Source: CAVVSQ01 sp963848825 (lineage in GTDB: Bacteria > Planctomycetota > Planctomycetia > Gemmatales > Gemmataceae). From it: a stretch of 64,000 bases of DNA. Where the stretch lies: positions 1 to 64,000 of the forward strand of contig CAWKFA010000014.1 of assembly GCA_963848825.1 (NCBI GenBank). The letters run 5' to 3'. This document shows positions 44,744 to 53,062 of the stretch, piece after piece. The notes under the pieces are model-generated. The model saw only the letters and a list, made by a program, of their open reading frames with translations, searched no databases and was not told where the DNA came from. The position numbers and the translations under genes are program-made. Each line of letters starts with the position of its first letter. Position 1 is the stretch's first letter.

Positions 44744-45792
44744 TGATGTCTCAACCATTCACCTTAACCTGTCCGACGCCCATCCCGGCCCAGGACCACA
44801 TCCTGTTGGCCCATGGCGAAGGGGCACGTTTGAGCCGGCAGTTATTGCGCAACGAAATACTCACGTTTTTGGGCAATCCGATTTTGAATCGGCTGGAAGA
44901 TGGCGCTGGTCTGCCCCAGGTGGACGGACCGCTGGTGATGACGACCGATAGTTCCGTGGTCAGTCCGTTGTTTTTCCCTGGCGGAGACATCGGCAGCCTG
45001 GCGGTTCACAGTGCCATCAACGATTTGGCGGTTTGCGGCGCGCTGCCTCTTTACCTTAGCCTGGCGCTCATTTTGGAAGAAGGATTATCGCTCAATATTT
45101 TGCGGCGCATTTTAGGCAGTATCCAGTCTGCCGCGCGAAAGTGTCAGGTCACGGTGGTTACAGGCGATACTAAAGTCGTGCCGCGCGGCACGGTAGATAA
45201 GGTGTTTATCAATATAACCGGGCTGGGCAAACTACGCCCCGGCGTCCAACTGGGAACGGGGCGCATTGAGCCGGGGGACCGGATTCTAATAAGCGGCACA
45301 ATCGGCGATCACGGCCTGGCAATCCTGGCATCGCGCGGAGGGTTGGATTTTGAAGGCTTGACCAGCGATACCGCTCCCCTGCATGAATTGGTCGGCAATT
45401 TGTTGACGGTCGGAGCTGACGTACATTTTTTGCGTGATCCAACCCGCGGTGGCGTGGCCGGCGTGCTGCATGAAACGATCGAGCAGGTCGGCTATGACGT
45501 TATCTTGGACGAAACAGCCCTGCCCCTTTCTCCGGCCGGCCGTGGTGCCTGTGAGCTTCTGGGGCTCGACCCCTTGCATGTCGCCAACGAAGGCAAATTG
45601 CTCGCGGTGGTGGCGGCGGGCAGTGCACATAAAGCACTGGAAGTACTGAAGGGCCAACCGCTGGGAAAGAACGCGGCGATCATCGGGCAAGTGACAAGTA
45701 TGCGGGGACGCGGTGTACTCCTCAAGAACAGCCTGGGCGGAACTCGCATGGTGGACGAGCCAAGTGGAGCACCGCTGCCGAGAATTTGTTGA
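44743..45792 (+). CDS. hypE: Carbamoyl dehydratase HypE
   Basis: The product is 349 aa, an AIR-synthetase-like ATPase that dehydrates the carbamoyl group received from HypF to a thiocyanate on its C-terminal Cys. That terminus is present (GAPLPRIC). Other motifs: TTDSSVVSPLFFPGGDIG, INDLAVCGA, VTGDTKVVPRG and RDPTRGGVAG. ATGs at 44743 and 44746 both fit; the first overlaps the hypD stop. It is the last gene of the maturation set. About 190 bp without a gene follow before sulP. Confidence 0.93.
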   Translation: MMSQPFTLTCPTPIPAQDHILLAHGEGARLSRQLLRNEILTFLGNPILNRLEDGAGLPQVDGPLVMTTDSSVVSPLFFPGGDIGSLAVHSAINDLAVCGALPLYLSLALILEEGLSLNILRRILGSIQSAARKCQVTVVTGDTKVVPRGTVDKVFINITGLGKLRPGVQLGTGRIEPGDRILISGTIGDHGLAILASRGGLDFEGLTSDTAPLHELVGNLLTVGADVHFLRDPTRGGVAGVLHETIEQVGYDVILDETALPLSPAGRGACELLGLDPLHVANEGKLLAVVAAGSAHKALEVLKGQPLGKNAAIIGQVTSMRGRGVLLKNSLGGTRMVDEPSGAPLPRIC

Positions 45793-45980
45793 TTATTACC
45801 TCAAATTAATGACAGCGAATGCCGCAGCGGACAAGTCCGACATCGCTTCCACGATTACGTGCAACGCCATGATCTATATTGAAATTCCTATAGGATGCCG
45901 TTATTATTCCTTCCTCGCTTACGATGCGCAAGGCAATTCCTGACATCCGTACCGCGGAAATTTATCGCGAGGGCCAATTG

Positions 45981-47696
45981 ATGATTAAGAAAAGCCCGCA
46001 TCGGCTTATGCCCAAGTTATTTCATTCTTTGCAAAACTATGGCCGGCAAGATATTTTTCCGGACCTTATGGCTGGTTTAACAGTCGGCCTCGTAGCGTTG
46101 CCACTAGCGATGGCCTTTGCTATATCGTCGGGCGTCAAGCCCGAAGCAGGCATCTACACTGCCATCGTAGCGGGCTTTTTGGTTTCAGCGCTGGGCGGTT
46201 CGCGGTGCCAGATCGCCGGACCGACGGGAGCGTTCGTGGTGATCGTGGCCGGGATCGTCACTACATTTGGTGTGCCTGGTCTCTTGATGTGCACGATGAT
46301 GGCTGGTGTCATTCTCCTGATTTTGGCTTTGACAGGGCTCGGGGGAGCCGTTCGATTCATCCCCCGGCCGGTCACCATTGGGTTCACCAACGGCATCGCC
46401 ATTCTGATCGCTTCCACGCAAATAAAGGATTTCTTGGGGCTCACCGTAGAAACTGTGCCCAGTGAGTTCGCCAATAGAATGTGGGTGCTCTGGCAACACC
46501 TTGGTACGATCAACGTCACTGCGACCGCCGTTGGGGTGGCTTCCTTGGTACTGATCCTCTCCTGGCCGCTAGTGACCAGGCGAGTCCCTGGTTCTATCAT
46601 CGCGTTGTTAGTCGTTACGATTGTCAGTGCATTCTTTGCCGTTAACGCGGAGACCATTGGGAGTAAATTTGGCGGCATACCGACTGGTTTTCCGGACATT
46701 GCTATTCCGGAGTTTCGGCCCGAAATGATTCTTCCGTTGCTACCCTCGGCGGTCACGGTGGCACTCCTTGCCGCTATTGAAAGTCTGTTGTCGGCAGTGG
46801 TTGCTGACAACATGAGCGGCGACCGGCACCGGCCAAATGCCGAACTATTGGCCCAAGGTGTGGCCAATGTACTGGTGCCCATGGTGGGTGGTTTACCAGC
46901 TACCGGTGCGATCGCTCGAACCGCAACCAACATCCGCGCCGGAGCGCGATCGCCCATCGCCGGCATTGTCCACGCCCTGACACTACTTGGCATCTTGCTG
47001 ATAGGGCGCGCCCTGGCACGCTTTATCCCCCTGGCGACCTTGGCCGCTGTCCTGTTCGTGGTGGCCTACAACATGAGCGAATGGCGTGAGGTCCGCGCGA
47101 TATTCCACTCCTCCACGGCGGACCGGGTTGTCTGGCTCGCCACCTTCGCGCTCACGGTTTTCGCCGATCTGACCGTCGCCGTGGAGATCGGTATGGTATT
47201 GGCCGCCATCCTGTACATTTACCAGGTGACCGAAACGACATCCGTCGAATCCGTGACGAACGACTATGTCAAGGATGGGCAGGTCCACATCCTTCAAGAC
47301 AAAATAATTCCACCTTATGTCAGCATAATCCGCATCCACGGGCCTTTCCTTTTCGGAGTGACCGCCAAACTGGAGGAAGCGACTGCCGACCCCAATCAGT
47401 TCAGCAAGATCGTCATTCTCCGCCTAAGAAACATGACAGCCATCGATGGGACTGGTCTCCATGCCATCGCGGGGCTAGCGAAACGTTTGTCGAGCCAGGG
47501 ACGCTTGCTCGTGGTTTGCGGCGCCCGGAGACAGCCGGCAAAGCTTCTGAAACGCTCCGAGCTTGTCCATTTGATTGGCCCCGAGAATATGGCGCCGAAT
47601 ATCCAAGTTGCCCTGGAGCGTGCCCGGTCATTGTTTGAAGAATTTGATGACGGTAAGCACGGGATTGGCAACCCTTTTGTCCCATCCACTATTTGA
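45981..47696 (+). CDS. SulP-family anion transporter with STAS domain
   Basis: The product is 571 aa from the ATG at 45981 (after GAGGG). Ten to fourteen hydrophobic segments form the Sulfate_transp domain; DLMAGLTVGLVALPLAMAFA and GPTGAFVVIVAGIV are family hallmarks in the substrate-binding region. Residues about 460-560 are a cytoplasmic STAS domain. SulP members carry sulfate, bicarbonate or other anions with H+ or Na+; the substrate cannot be settled. It follows the hydrogenase cluster after a gene-free gap and may have its own promoter. Its stop overlaps the convergent heme-protein gene by 8 bases. Confidence 0.88.
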   Translation: MIKKSPHRLMPKLFHSLQNYGRQDIFPDLMAGLTVGLVALPLAMAFAISSGVKPEAGIYTAIVAGFLVSALGGSRCQIAGPTGAFVVIVAGIVTTFGVPGLLMCTMMAGVILLILALTGLGGAVRFIPRPVTIGFTNGIAILIASTQIKDFLGLTVETVPSEFANRMWVLWQHLGTINVTATAVGVASLVLILSWPLVTRRVPGSIIALLVVTIVSAFFAVNAETIGSKFGGIPTGFPDIAIPEFRPEMILPLLPSAVTVALLAAIESLLSAVVADNMSGDRHRPNAELLAQGVANVLVPMVGGLPATGAIARTATNIRAGARSPIAGIVHALTLLGILLIGRALARFIPLATLAAVLFVVAYNMSEWREVRAIFHSSTADRVVWLATFALTVFADLTVAVEIGMVLAAILYIYQVTETTSVESVTNDYVKDGQVHILQDKIIPPYVSIIRIHGPFLFGVTAKLEEATADPNQFSKIVILRLRNMTAIDGTGLHAIAGLAKRLSSQGRLLVVCGARRQPAKLLKRSELVHLIGPENMAPNIQVALERARSLFEEFDDGKHGIGNPFVPSTI

Positions 47697-48228
47697 TCGG
47701 CATTTCGTAAATGATGGCTCCCAACACCCGTCCTTCCTTGCCCCCATGACAAATGGCGCATTGCTTTAACACGGCGGGCACCACCGTGGCGGCACGCAAA
47801 ACAGGTTGGCCGTTATTGTCACCGACCTCCTCTATGTATGCCTTGCCGTCCTTTATTGCCGCTGCCCCCTTCTTTTCAAATTCCGTTGCGGGCAGATTCG
47901 CCTTGTTCTTCGGTTTGCCGGTAGCATCCACCAACCGCGCCGTATGCCAACCCTTCTTGTGCATGGCTTCGAAGACCTCCTTGGCAACTGCGGCCGCTGG
48001 CGTTTCGGATTGTAATTCCACGTACTTGCTGGTGATACTGACCACGGCGGTTTTGTACAAATCGTCGAGCATCTTCACGGATTCCCTTGCCCGCTCCACG
48101 GCTGCCGGACTTGGACCGTTTTTGTCCTGTGCCAGCGCGTGCTCTGCTGTAAGTTCATGGCCAATGATTATTCCCAAAAACGCCATGCTGAGGGCAATCA
48201 GTGCAAGAAAAGTGGGAGAGGATTTCAT
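47689..48228 (-). CDS. Periplasmic DUF3365 heme protein
   Basis: The product is 179 aa from the ATG at 48228, which starts a signal peptide (MKSSPTFLALIALSMAFLG, cleavage near ALAQ). The longer frame to 48378 reads into the palindromic repeat and is rejected. The domain matches DUF3365 (Tll0287-like): a PAS-like fold with a c-type heme at QCAICHGGKEG (Cys157, Cys160, His161). Such domains are proposed redox or gas sensors. No output domain is attached, so it may be a soluble sensor or electron carrier. It is convergent with sulP. Confidence 0.75.
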   Translation of the reverse strand: MKSSPTFLALIALSMAFLGIIIGHELTAEHALAQDKNGPSPAAVERARESVKMLDDLYKTAVVSITSKYVELQSETPAAAVAKEVFEAMHKKGWHTARLVDATGKPKNKANLPATEFEKKGAAAIKDGKAYIEEVGDNNGQPVLRAATVVPAVLKQCAICHGGKEGRVLGAIIYEMPIK

Positions 48229-48325
48229 GGAATCTCCAGTCGCGGGGGGGGTAAATAAAAAAATCCACCAAAGTCTCAGCGACCCCCCGGTCGTGAAAAA
48301 TGGCTTGTGTGCTTCCAAAACCTTC

Positions 48326-48429
48326 AGAGCGTTCGAAAAAAAAGGGGTCAGACCCCTTGAAGCGAACACAGTTTTCAACGCTTTTGCAGGGTGCCGAGGG
48401 GGTCTGACCCCTTTTTTTTCGAACGCTCT
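48326..48429. repeat. 104-bp palindromic element, copy 1
   Basis: Terminal inverted repeats of about 31 bp (AGAGCGTTCG, an A-run, then GGGGTCAGACCCC) surround a 42-bp centre beginning TTGAAGCGAACACAG. The inner GGGGTCAGACCCC is itself a palindrome, so several folds are possible. Two further copies lie at 52119-52222 and 52938-53042. It looks like a small non-autonomous transposon or REP-type element. No target duplication is evident. Confidence 0.8.
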
Positions 48430-48437
48430 CAGAACAT

Positions 48438-48671
48438 TTACGAGACTTCAATTTCGTTCGCCAGGATTGGATAATCGGACGTTTGCATTATCGCGTGCTG
48501 CGCCAGTTGCTTGACGTAATAAGTTCGGGCGCGTCCTTTCAACACAATGCCCTGGCCACGAAGCAACACTTGCAGGAAGCGGACGCGTCCACCCAATTGG
48601 ATCTGTACCTGGGCTTCCAGAGAATCCAGTTCAATACTGGTTTCGTTCGGGTTCCTTGTGCGTACCAACAT
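48438..48671 (-). CDS. BON-domain protein
   Basis: The product is 77 aa: VQIQLGGRVRFLQVLLRG, VLKGRARTYYVKQLAQ and SDYPILANEIEV form the alpha-beta pattern of one BON (OsmY/nodulation) domain, with the conserved Gly in LKGRA. BON domains bind phospholipid or other ligands in stress and envelope proteins. There is no signal peptide, so it may be cytoplasmic. The ATG follows a GGAGGAAGG site. It lies next to palindromic repeat copy 1 and diverges from the globin-kinase operon. Confidence 0.72.
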   Translation of the reverse strand: MLVRTRNPNETSIELDSLEAQVQIQLGGRVRFLQVLLRGQGIVLKGRARTYYVKQLAQHAIMQTSDYPILANEIEVS

Positions 48672-49018
48672 GGCCTTCCTCCTTGGAAAAGAAATGAAAG
48701 CGTTTGGAAGTTTGAACTAAAAATATAAGGAGTTGTCCGACATGGACCGCTGCCGAGCGTCCGGTCTTTGAACGTGGCAGGGGAAAAACAGGCTGTTTAC
48801 TTGTATTAAGTAAGGCCCGTCGCGAAGGTGCGTTTCTACCCGTCATGGATAGAAGGCAGCGTTAACATTATTAAAACCACCAGGGCATGTCAAGTTTTTT
48901 CGAGAACAATCTTGAGCGGTCTTCCGCTCCCGATAGGTTGACTTTATTCTATAACATGTTCGTTGTCAGTCGTTTGTTGCTCGATATTTCACCGCCGACA
49001 ACAGACGGTTTTTGGAAT

Positions 49019-50185
49019 ATGCACATGAATCCGGACGCACTATTCCTTCGGTACCAAGAACTCCAGCGCTATGTGGACTGGACCCCAGAAGACGCGGCGC
49101 TTATCCAGGCGGCGGCCCTCATCCTGAAGCTTCATTTCAGTCAGCTCATCGATGATTTTTACGCGGAAATCGAGCGTCATGCCGAGGCACGCAAGGTTAT
49201 CACCGGTGGCGAGGAGCAGATCAAAAAGCTCAAGGGAACCTTGCTGGTGTGGCTGCACGACCTGGTGTCCGGGCCTTACGACAGCACGTATGTGGCCAAA
49301 CGATGGCGGGTCGGTTGGCGGCATGTGGAAATCGGCCTGGACCAGGTATTCACGAATATGGCCCTATCGCGTATGCGGCGCGGTTTACTGCGGATCATGG
49401 AAGATGATGGCCGTGTGTCCGAGGCCGCGCGCCGCTCCCTCAATACCCTTTTGGACCTTGACCTCGCGATCATCGAGGACGCATACCAAGCCGAATATGC
49501 GGCCCGCCAGCAGAGGAACGAACGCCTGGCTGCCATTGGCCAGGTGGCGGGCGGGGTGGCCCATGAACTGCGTAATCCGTTGAACGTGGTCAAGACTTCC
49601 GTTTATTTTCTTCTCAACGCCCGGAATCCTTCACCCGAAAAACGCGTGGAGCATCTGCAGCGCATTGAACGCCACGTGACATTAGCCGACAGCGTGATCA
49701 CCGCGCTCACGAATTTTGCCCGAATGCCAGTTCCGAACTTGCAACCCTTCGCGCTGTTACCTTGGGTCCAAGAATCGTTGGAAATCAATCCGCTGCCCGA
49801 CATAATTCAAGTCACCCTCGAACTGGCGCCAGGTCTTCCCGAGGTCGTCGCGGACAGGGACCAGTTAAACATCGTCCTGGGCAATTTGATCCGCAATGCT
49901 CGGGAAGCGATGCCCCAAGGCGGCACACTAACCATCAGCGGTCGCGCGGATCAGAAGAAGGTGGAGTTGGCAGTCATGGATACCGGCACCGGAATTCCAT
50001 GCGACCAGCTTCACCAGATCATGGAGCCCCTCTTCTCGACCAAGGCACGCGGTCTGGGGCTGGGGCTGGCAATTTCTCGCGCCATCTTGGATAAAAACAA
50101 CGGCAGCTTGCGGGTGCGGAGCGAACTCGGCAAAGGGAGCACTTTCACGCTTGAACTGCCTGCATTCACGGATGGGGAGATTTGA
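49019..50185 (+). CDS. Globin-coupled sensor histidine kinase
   Basis: The product is about 388 aa. Residues about 5-150 are a protoglobin-type heme domain: YVDWTPEDAALIQAAALIL, then the F-helix VGWRHVEIGLD with the proximal His. A short linker leads to HisKA with phospho-His in GGVAHELRNPLN and to the ATPase domain (LGNLIRNAREAMPQGG, DTGTGIP, GLGLGLAISRAIL). No membrane segment is present, so it senses O2 or another heme ligand in the cytoplasm. Starts at 49019 or 49025 fit; the open frame to 48887 adds non-globin sequence. Two bases separate its stop from the TTG/ATG of the double-receiver gene. Gas sensing is inferred from the domain. Confidence 0.85.
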   Translation: MHMNPDALFLRYQELQRYVDWTPEDAALIQAAALILKLHFSQLIDDFYAEIERHAEARKVITGGEEQIKKLKGTLLVWLHDLVSGPYDSTYVAKRWRVGWRHVEIGLDQVFTNMALSRMRRGLLRIMEDDGRVSEAARRSLNTLLDLDLAIIEDAYQAEYAARQQRNERLAAIGQVAGGVAHELRNPLNVVKTSVYFLLNARNPSPEKRVEHLQRIERHVTLADSVITALTNFARMPVPNLQPFALLPWVQESLEINPLPDIIQVTLELAPGLPEVVADRDQLNIVLGNLIRNAREAMPQGGTLTISGRADQKKVELAVMDTGTGIPCDQLHQIMEPLFSTKARGLGLGLAISRAILDKNNGSLRVRSELGKGSTFTLELPAFTDGEI

Positions 50186-50189
50186 ATTG

Positions 50190-50927
50190 ATGCCCTCCAA
50201 GGACGCTTCAATTCTGGTTGTGGACGATGAGGTGGATACTTGCGGTAATCTATCTGACATCCTCACCGATTTGGGTTATCACGTCGAAACGGCCCACGAT
50301 GGCAAGACGGCTTTGGAAAAAATCCGTCAAAAACGCTACGACGTGGCTCTCCTTGACCTCAAAATGCCTGGGATGGATGGGCTAACCTTGTATCGGGAAA
50401 TAAAGAAAATTCGGGCGGGGACCGCGGCAATCGTCGTGACCGCCTACGCCAGCAGTTCCACGGCTTCTGAGGCTTTACATGCGGGGGCTTGGCAGGTCGT
50501 GGCGAAGCCAATCGATGTTCCCAATTTGCTAAAGTTGGTGGCAGAGGCATTGGATCAGCCGCTGATCCTGGTGGTCGATGATGATCCCGACTTGTGCGCG
50601 ACCGTGTGGGACTTGTTGCGGGAACGTGGCTACCGGGTCTGCGTGGCTCACAATGAAGAACAAGCGGCGGAACAGCTTTCCGAACGCGGTATTCGGGTCG
50701 TCCTTATTGATATGAAGCTGCCCCAGGGCGATGGAACTTCTGTGTTTCGACTGGTTCGCCAAACCAATCCGAACGCGCGCACGATTATCATCACGGGTAA
50801 TCGCACCGAAATGGAGCAATTGATTCAGAACGTGGTTAACGAAGGGGCTGACGCGGTCTGTTTCAAGCCATTTGACGTTCCCAACCTACTGACGGTTCTC
50901 CAGAAATTTACGCAAGAGCAGGAATGA
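50190..50927 (+). CDS. Double-receiver response regulator
   Basis: The product is 245 aa, two receiver domains in tandem with no output domain. Receiver 1 (about 5-120): ILVVDDEVDTCG, phospho-Asp in LLDLKMPGMDG, Lys in VAKPID. Receiver 2 (about 125-243): ILVVDDDPDLCATV, Asp in VLIDMKLPQGDG, Lys in CFKPFD. Such proteins pass phosphate along a relay or act by protein binding. It starts 4 bases after the globin kinase and ends 3 bases before the receiver-kinase, so all three are one operon. Confidence 0.9.
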   Translation: MPSKDASILVVDDEVDTCGNLSDILTDLGYHVETAHDGKTALEKIRQKRYDVALLDLKMPGMDGLTLYREIKKIRAGTAAIVVTAYASSSTASEALHAGAWQVVAKPIDVPNLLKLVAEALDQPLILVVDDDPDLCATVWDLLRERGYRVCVAHNEEQAAEQLSERGIRVVLIDMKLPQGDGTSVFRLVRQTNPNARTIIITGNRTEMEQLIQNVVNEGADAVCFKPFDVPNLLTVLQKFTQEQE

Positions 50928-50930
50928 CCG

Positions 50931-52028
50931 ATGTCGGATACGCCTTCCCATTATGTTCTGGTGATCGACGATGATCCGGATACCCGTGCCAACCTGCGTG
51001 ATATCCTGGAGTTGGATAACCATCGCGTCGAGACCGCTGGCTCGATCGCGGAAGCTCTCCGGCGGGACAATTGGCCGGACATCGCCGCCATTTTACTCGA
51101 CCGCAAATTGCCGGATGGAACTGCCGACCAGTTTTTACCGCGGCTCAAAGAATTGGCGCCTCAGGCCGATATTTTAATCGTGACCGGTCACGCGGATATT
51201 CAGGGGGCGGTTGCGGCCCTGCGCCAGGGAGCCGCGGATTATATTGTGAAACCAATAAACGCCGAGGCCATTCGCGCTAGCCTGGTTCGTATGGCCCAGC
51301 GTCAAAAAATGGCACGCGAGTTAAAGCAAGCACAGGAACGTGCCCTGCAATCCGAACGCCTGGCAGCTATCGGCCAAATGGTAACGGGACTGGCGCATGA
51401 AAGCGGCAATGCGCTCGCGCGTAGCCAGGCCTGTCTGGAAATGCTGGGCTGGGAGGTAGGTGATCGACCCGAAGCAGTAAGCCTCATCGCCCGAGTTCAG
51501 AAGGCGCACGATGATTTACAGCACCTTTACGAAGATGTACGCAATTACGCGGCGCCCCTTAAATTAGACCAGGAAGATTGGGATATGGGTTACATTTGGC
51601 GACAAGCCTGGGAAAATCTCTCCCTGAAACGGCAGGGCAAGGACGCGACGCTAAGCGAAGAAATCCAGGACGTCAATCTCCACTGTTTCGTCGACCATTT
51701 TAGTATGGAGCAGGTGTTTCGCAATCTTTTCGAAAACTCCCTGGCTGCGTGCGGCAATTCCGTTGACATCATCATTAAGGCGACGGACGCACGACTGGGC
51801 GAGCGTTCCGCGCTGCGCCTCGCCGTCCGAGATAACGGCCCAGGTTTTACGCCGGAACAGAGGCAACGCATTTTCGAGCCATTCTTCACGACCAAAGTCA
51901 AGGGTACAGGCCTGGGCATGGCCATCACTAAACGCATCATCGAAACGCACCGAGGCCAAATTGAGGTGGGGTTGTCCAGTGGTCGAGGGGCCGAAATTGT
52001 TATTACGGTACCGCGCGAAGAGGCCTGA
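50931..52028 (+). CDS. Receiver-histidine kinase
   Basis: The product is 365 aa. An N-terminal receiver (VLVIDDDPDTRANL, Asp in ILLDRKLPDGTAD, Lys in IVKPIN) is followed by a coiled-coil (AQERALQSERLAAIG), a HisKA-like helix with the candidate His in TGLAHESGNALA and an ATPase domain (FRNLFENSLAACG, DNGPGFTPEQ, FFTTKVKGTGLGMA). The phospho-His motif HESGN differs from the usual HEIRN. Phosphate could come from the double receiver or globin kinase upstream and go to the ANTAR regulator downstream. Cytoplasmic. Confidence 0.87.
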   Translation: MSDTPSHYVLVIDDDPDTRANLRDILELDNHRVETAGSIAEALRRDNWPDIAAILLDRKLPDGTADQFLPRLKELAPQADILIVTGHADIQGAVAALRQGAADYIVKPINAEAIRASLVRMAQRQKMARELKQAQERALQSERLAAIGQMVTGLAHESGNALARSQACLEMLGWEVGDRPEAVSLIARVQKAHDDLQHLYEDVRNYAAPLKLDQEDWDMGYIWRQAWENLSLKRQGKDATLSEEIQDVNLHCFVDHFSMEQVFRNLFENSLAACGNSVDIIIKATDARLGERSALRLAVRDNGPGFTPEQRQRIFEPFFTTKVKGTGLGMAITKRIIETHRGQIEVGLSSGRGAEIVITVPREEA

Positions 52029-52118
52029 ATGCCACCGGGCAAATGGGCCTTTCCGTCAAACGGAACCATGAGGTGTGCGGTTTCGGCGCACCAAGCGAGA
52101 CCGGCAAAACATCCCGTA

Positions 52119-52222
52119 AGAGCGTTCGGAAAAAAAGGGGTCAGACCCCTTGAAGCGAACAGAGTTTTCCACGCTTCTGCGGGGTATCGAGGGGGTCTGA
52201 CCCCTTTTTTTCCGAACGCTCT
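52119..52222. repeat. 104-bp palindromic element, copy 2
   Basis: The ends match copy 1 (AGAGCGTTCGGAAAAAAAGG and on), with the same orientation of the centre (TTGAAGCGAACAGAG). The 31-bp arms are perfect complements here. It lies between the receiver-kinase and ANTAR genes; the long stem with T-rich right arm could also stop transcription between them. Confidence 0.85.
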
Positions 52223-52307
52223 AAGGGTTATTTGGCAGACAGGTCGGGATATCAATGCTGGTCAAAAACAAATGGCTCTCGGTACAACATTTGCCATCTA
52301 TCTCCAC

Positions 52308-52907
52308 ATGACTCTCACCTTAAGGATTGCCGTAGCCGACGATGAACCCGACGTGCGCGAGTATCTTCAAAAATTGCTGCCACGGCTGGGTCACAAAGTC
52401 GTCGGCGCCGCTCAAAATGGCCGCGATTTAATTGCGCTTTGTACGTCCTGCTCTCCCGACCTGGTGATAACCGACATCAAAATGCCGGACATGGACGGCA
52501 TTGATGCCGCTATTGAGATTTACAGGGAAAGACCAGTTCCAGTGATCCTGGTATCGGCCTTTAACAATGCGGAGTTGATTGCGCGTGCTGAAGCCGACCA
52601 CGTCATGGCGTATCTTGTCAAACCGATTAAACAGGGAGACCTGGCGCCCGCAATTGCCCTGGCGATGCGCCGCTTCGAGCAATTCCAGGCTTTGCGCAAG
52701 GAAGCTTCCGACCTTCGGCAAGCGCTGGCAGATCGCAAAATCATCGAAAAAGCCAAGGGAATATTGATGAAACGGGGCAGCAATGATGAACAAGATGCCT
52801 TCCGCGCCATGCAAAAAATGGCCAGCCAAAAGAGTCGCAAACTCGTCGACATCGCTCACATGATCTTGGTGACTGAGGAGCTTTTGCAGACTTCGGAAAA
52901 AAGTTGA
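52308..52907 (+). CDS. ANTAR-domain response regulator
   Basis: The product is 199 aa from the ATG at 52308; the longer open frame to 52029 crosses the repeat and is rejected. The receiver (about 5-120) has IAVADDEPDVREYL, Asp in VITDIKMPDMDG and Lys in LVKPIK. The C-terminal ANTAR domain (about 135-193) includes ALADRKIIEKAKGILMKRG and DAFRAMQKMASQKSRKLVDI. ANTAR proteins bind paired RNA stem-loops and prevent transcription termination after phosphorylation. Here the gene is bracketed by inverted copies of a hairpin element, which would make structured RNA on both sides. Its phosphodonor is probably one of the two kinases just upstream. Confidence 0.88.
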   Translation: MTLTLRIAVADDEPDVREYLQKLLPRLGHKVVGAAQNGRDLIALCTSCSPDLVITDIKMPDMDGIDAAIEIYRERPVPVILVSAFNNAELIARAEADHVMAYLVKPIKQGDLAPAIALAMRRFEQFQALRKEASDLRQALADRKIIEKAKGILMKRGSNDEQDAFRAMQKMASQKSRKLVDIAHMILVTEELLQTSEKS

Positions 52908-52937
52908 AGCCCATATTGTGCACGGCATGCTTAGTTT

Positions 52938-53042
52938 AGAGTGTTCGAAAAAAAAGGGGTCAGCCCCCCCTCGATACCCTGCAAAAGCGTGGAAAACTCT
53001 GTTCGCTTCAAGGGGTCTGACCCCTTTTTTTCCGAACGCTCT
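52938..53042. repeat. 104-bp palindromic element, copy 3 (inverted)
   Basis: The same element in opposite orientation to copy 2, judged by the centre (CCTGCAAAAGCGTGGAAAAC reads as the complement). The left arm has changes (GAGTGTTCG, CAGCCCCCCC). Copies 2 and 3 flank exactly the ANTAR gene. Copy 3 ends 21 bp before the next gene. Confidence 0.8.
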
Positions 53043-53062
53043 TAGCAACTCGGGGTCCGTCC

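Noticed and set aside
48229..48378. Longer N-terminus for the DUF3365 protein
   Set aside because: It would be encoded by the palindromic element and precede a good signal peptide.
52029..52307. Longer N-terminus for the ANTAR regulator
   Set aside because: It reads through repeat copy 2; the receiver begins normally at the ATG at 52308.
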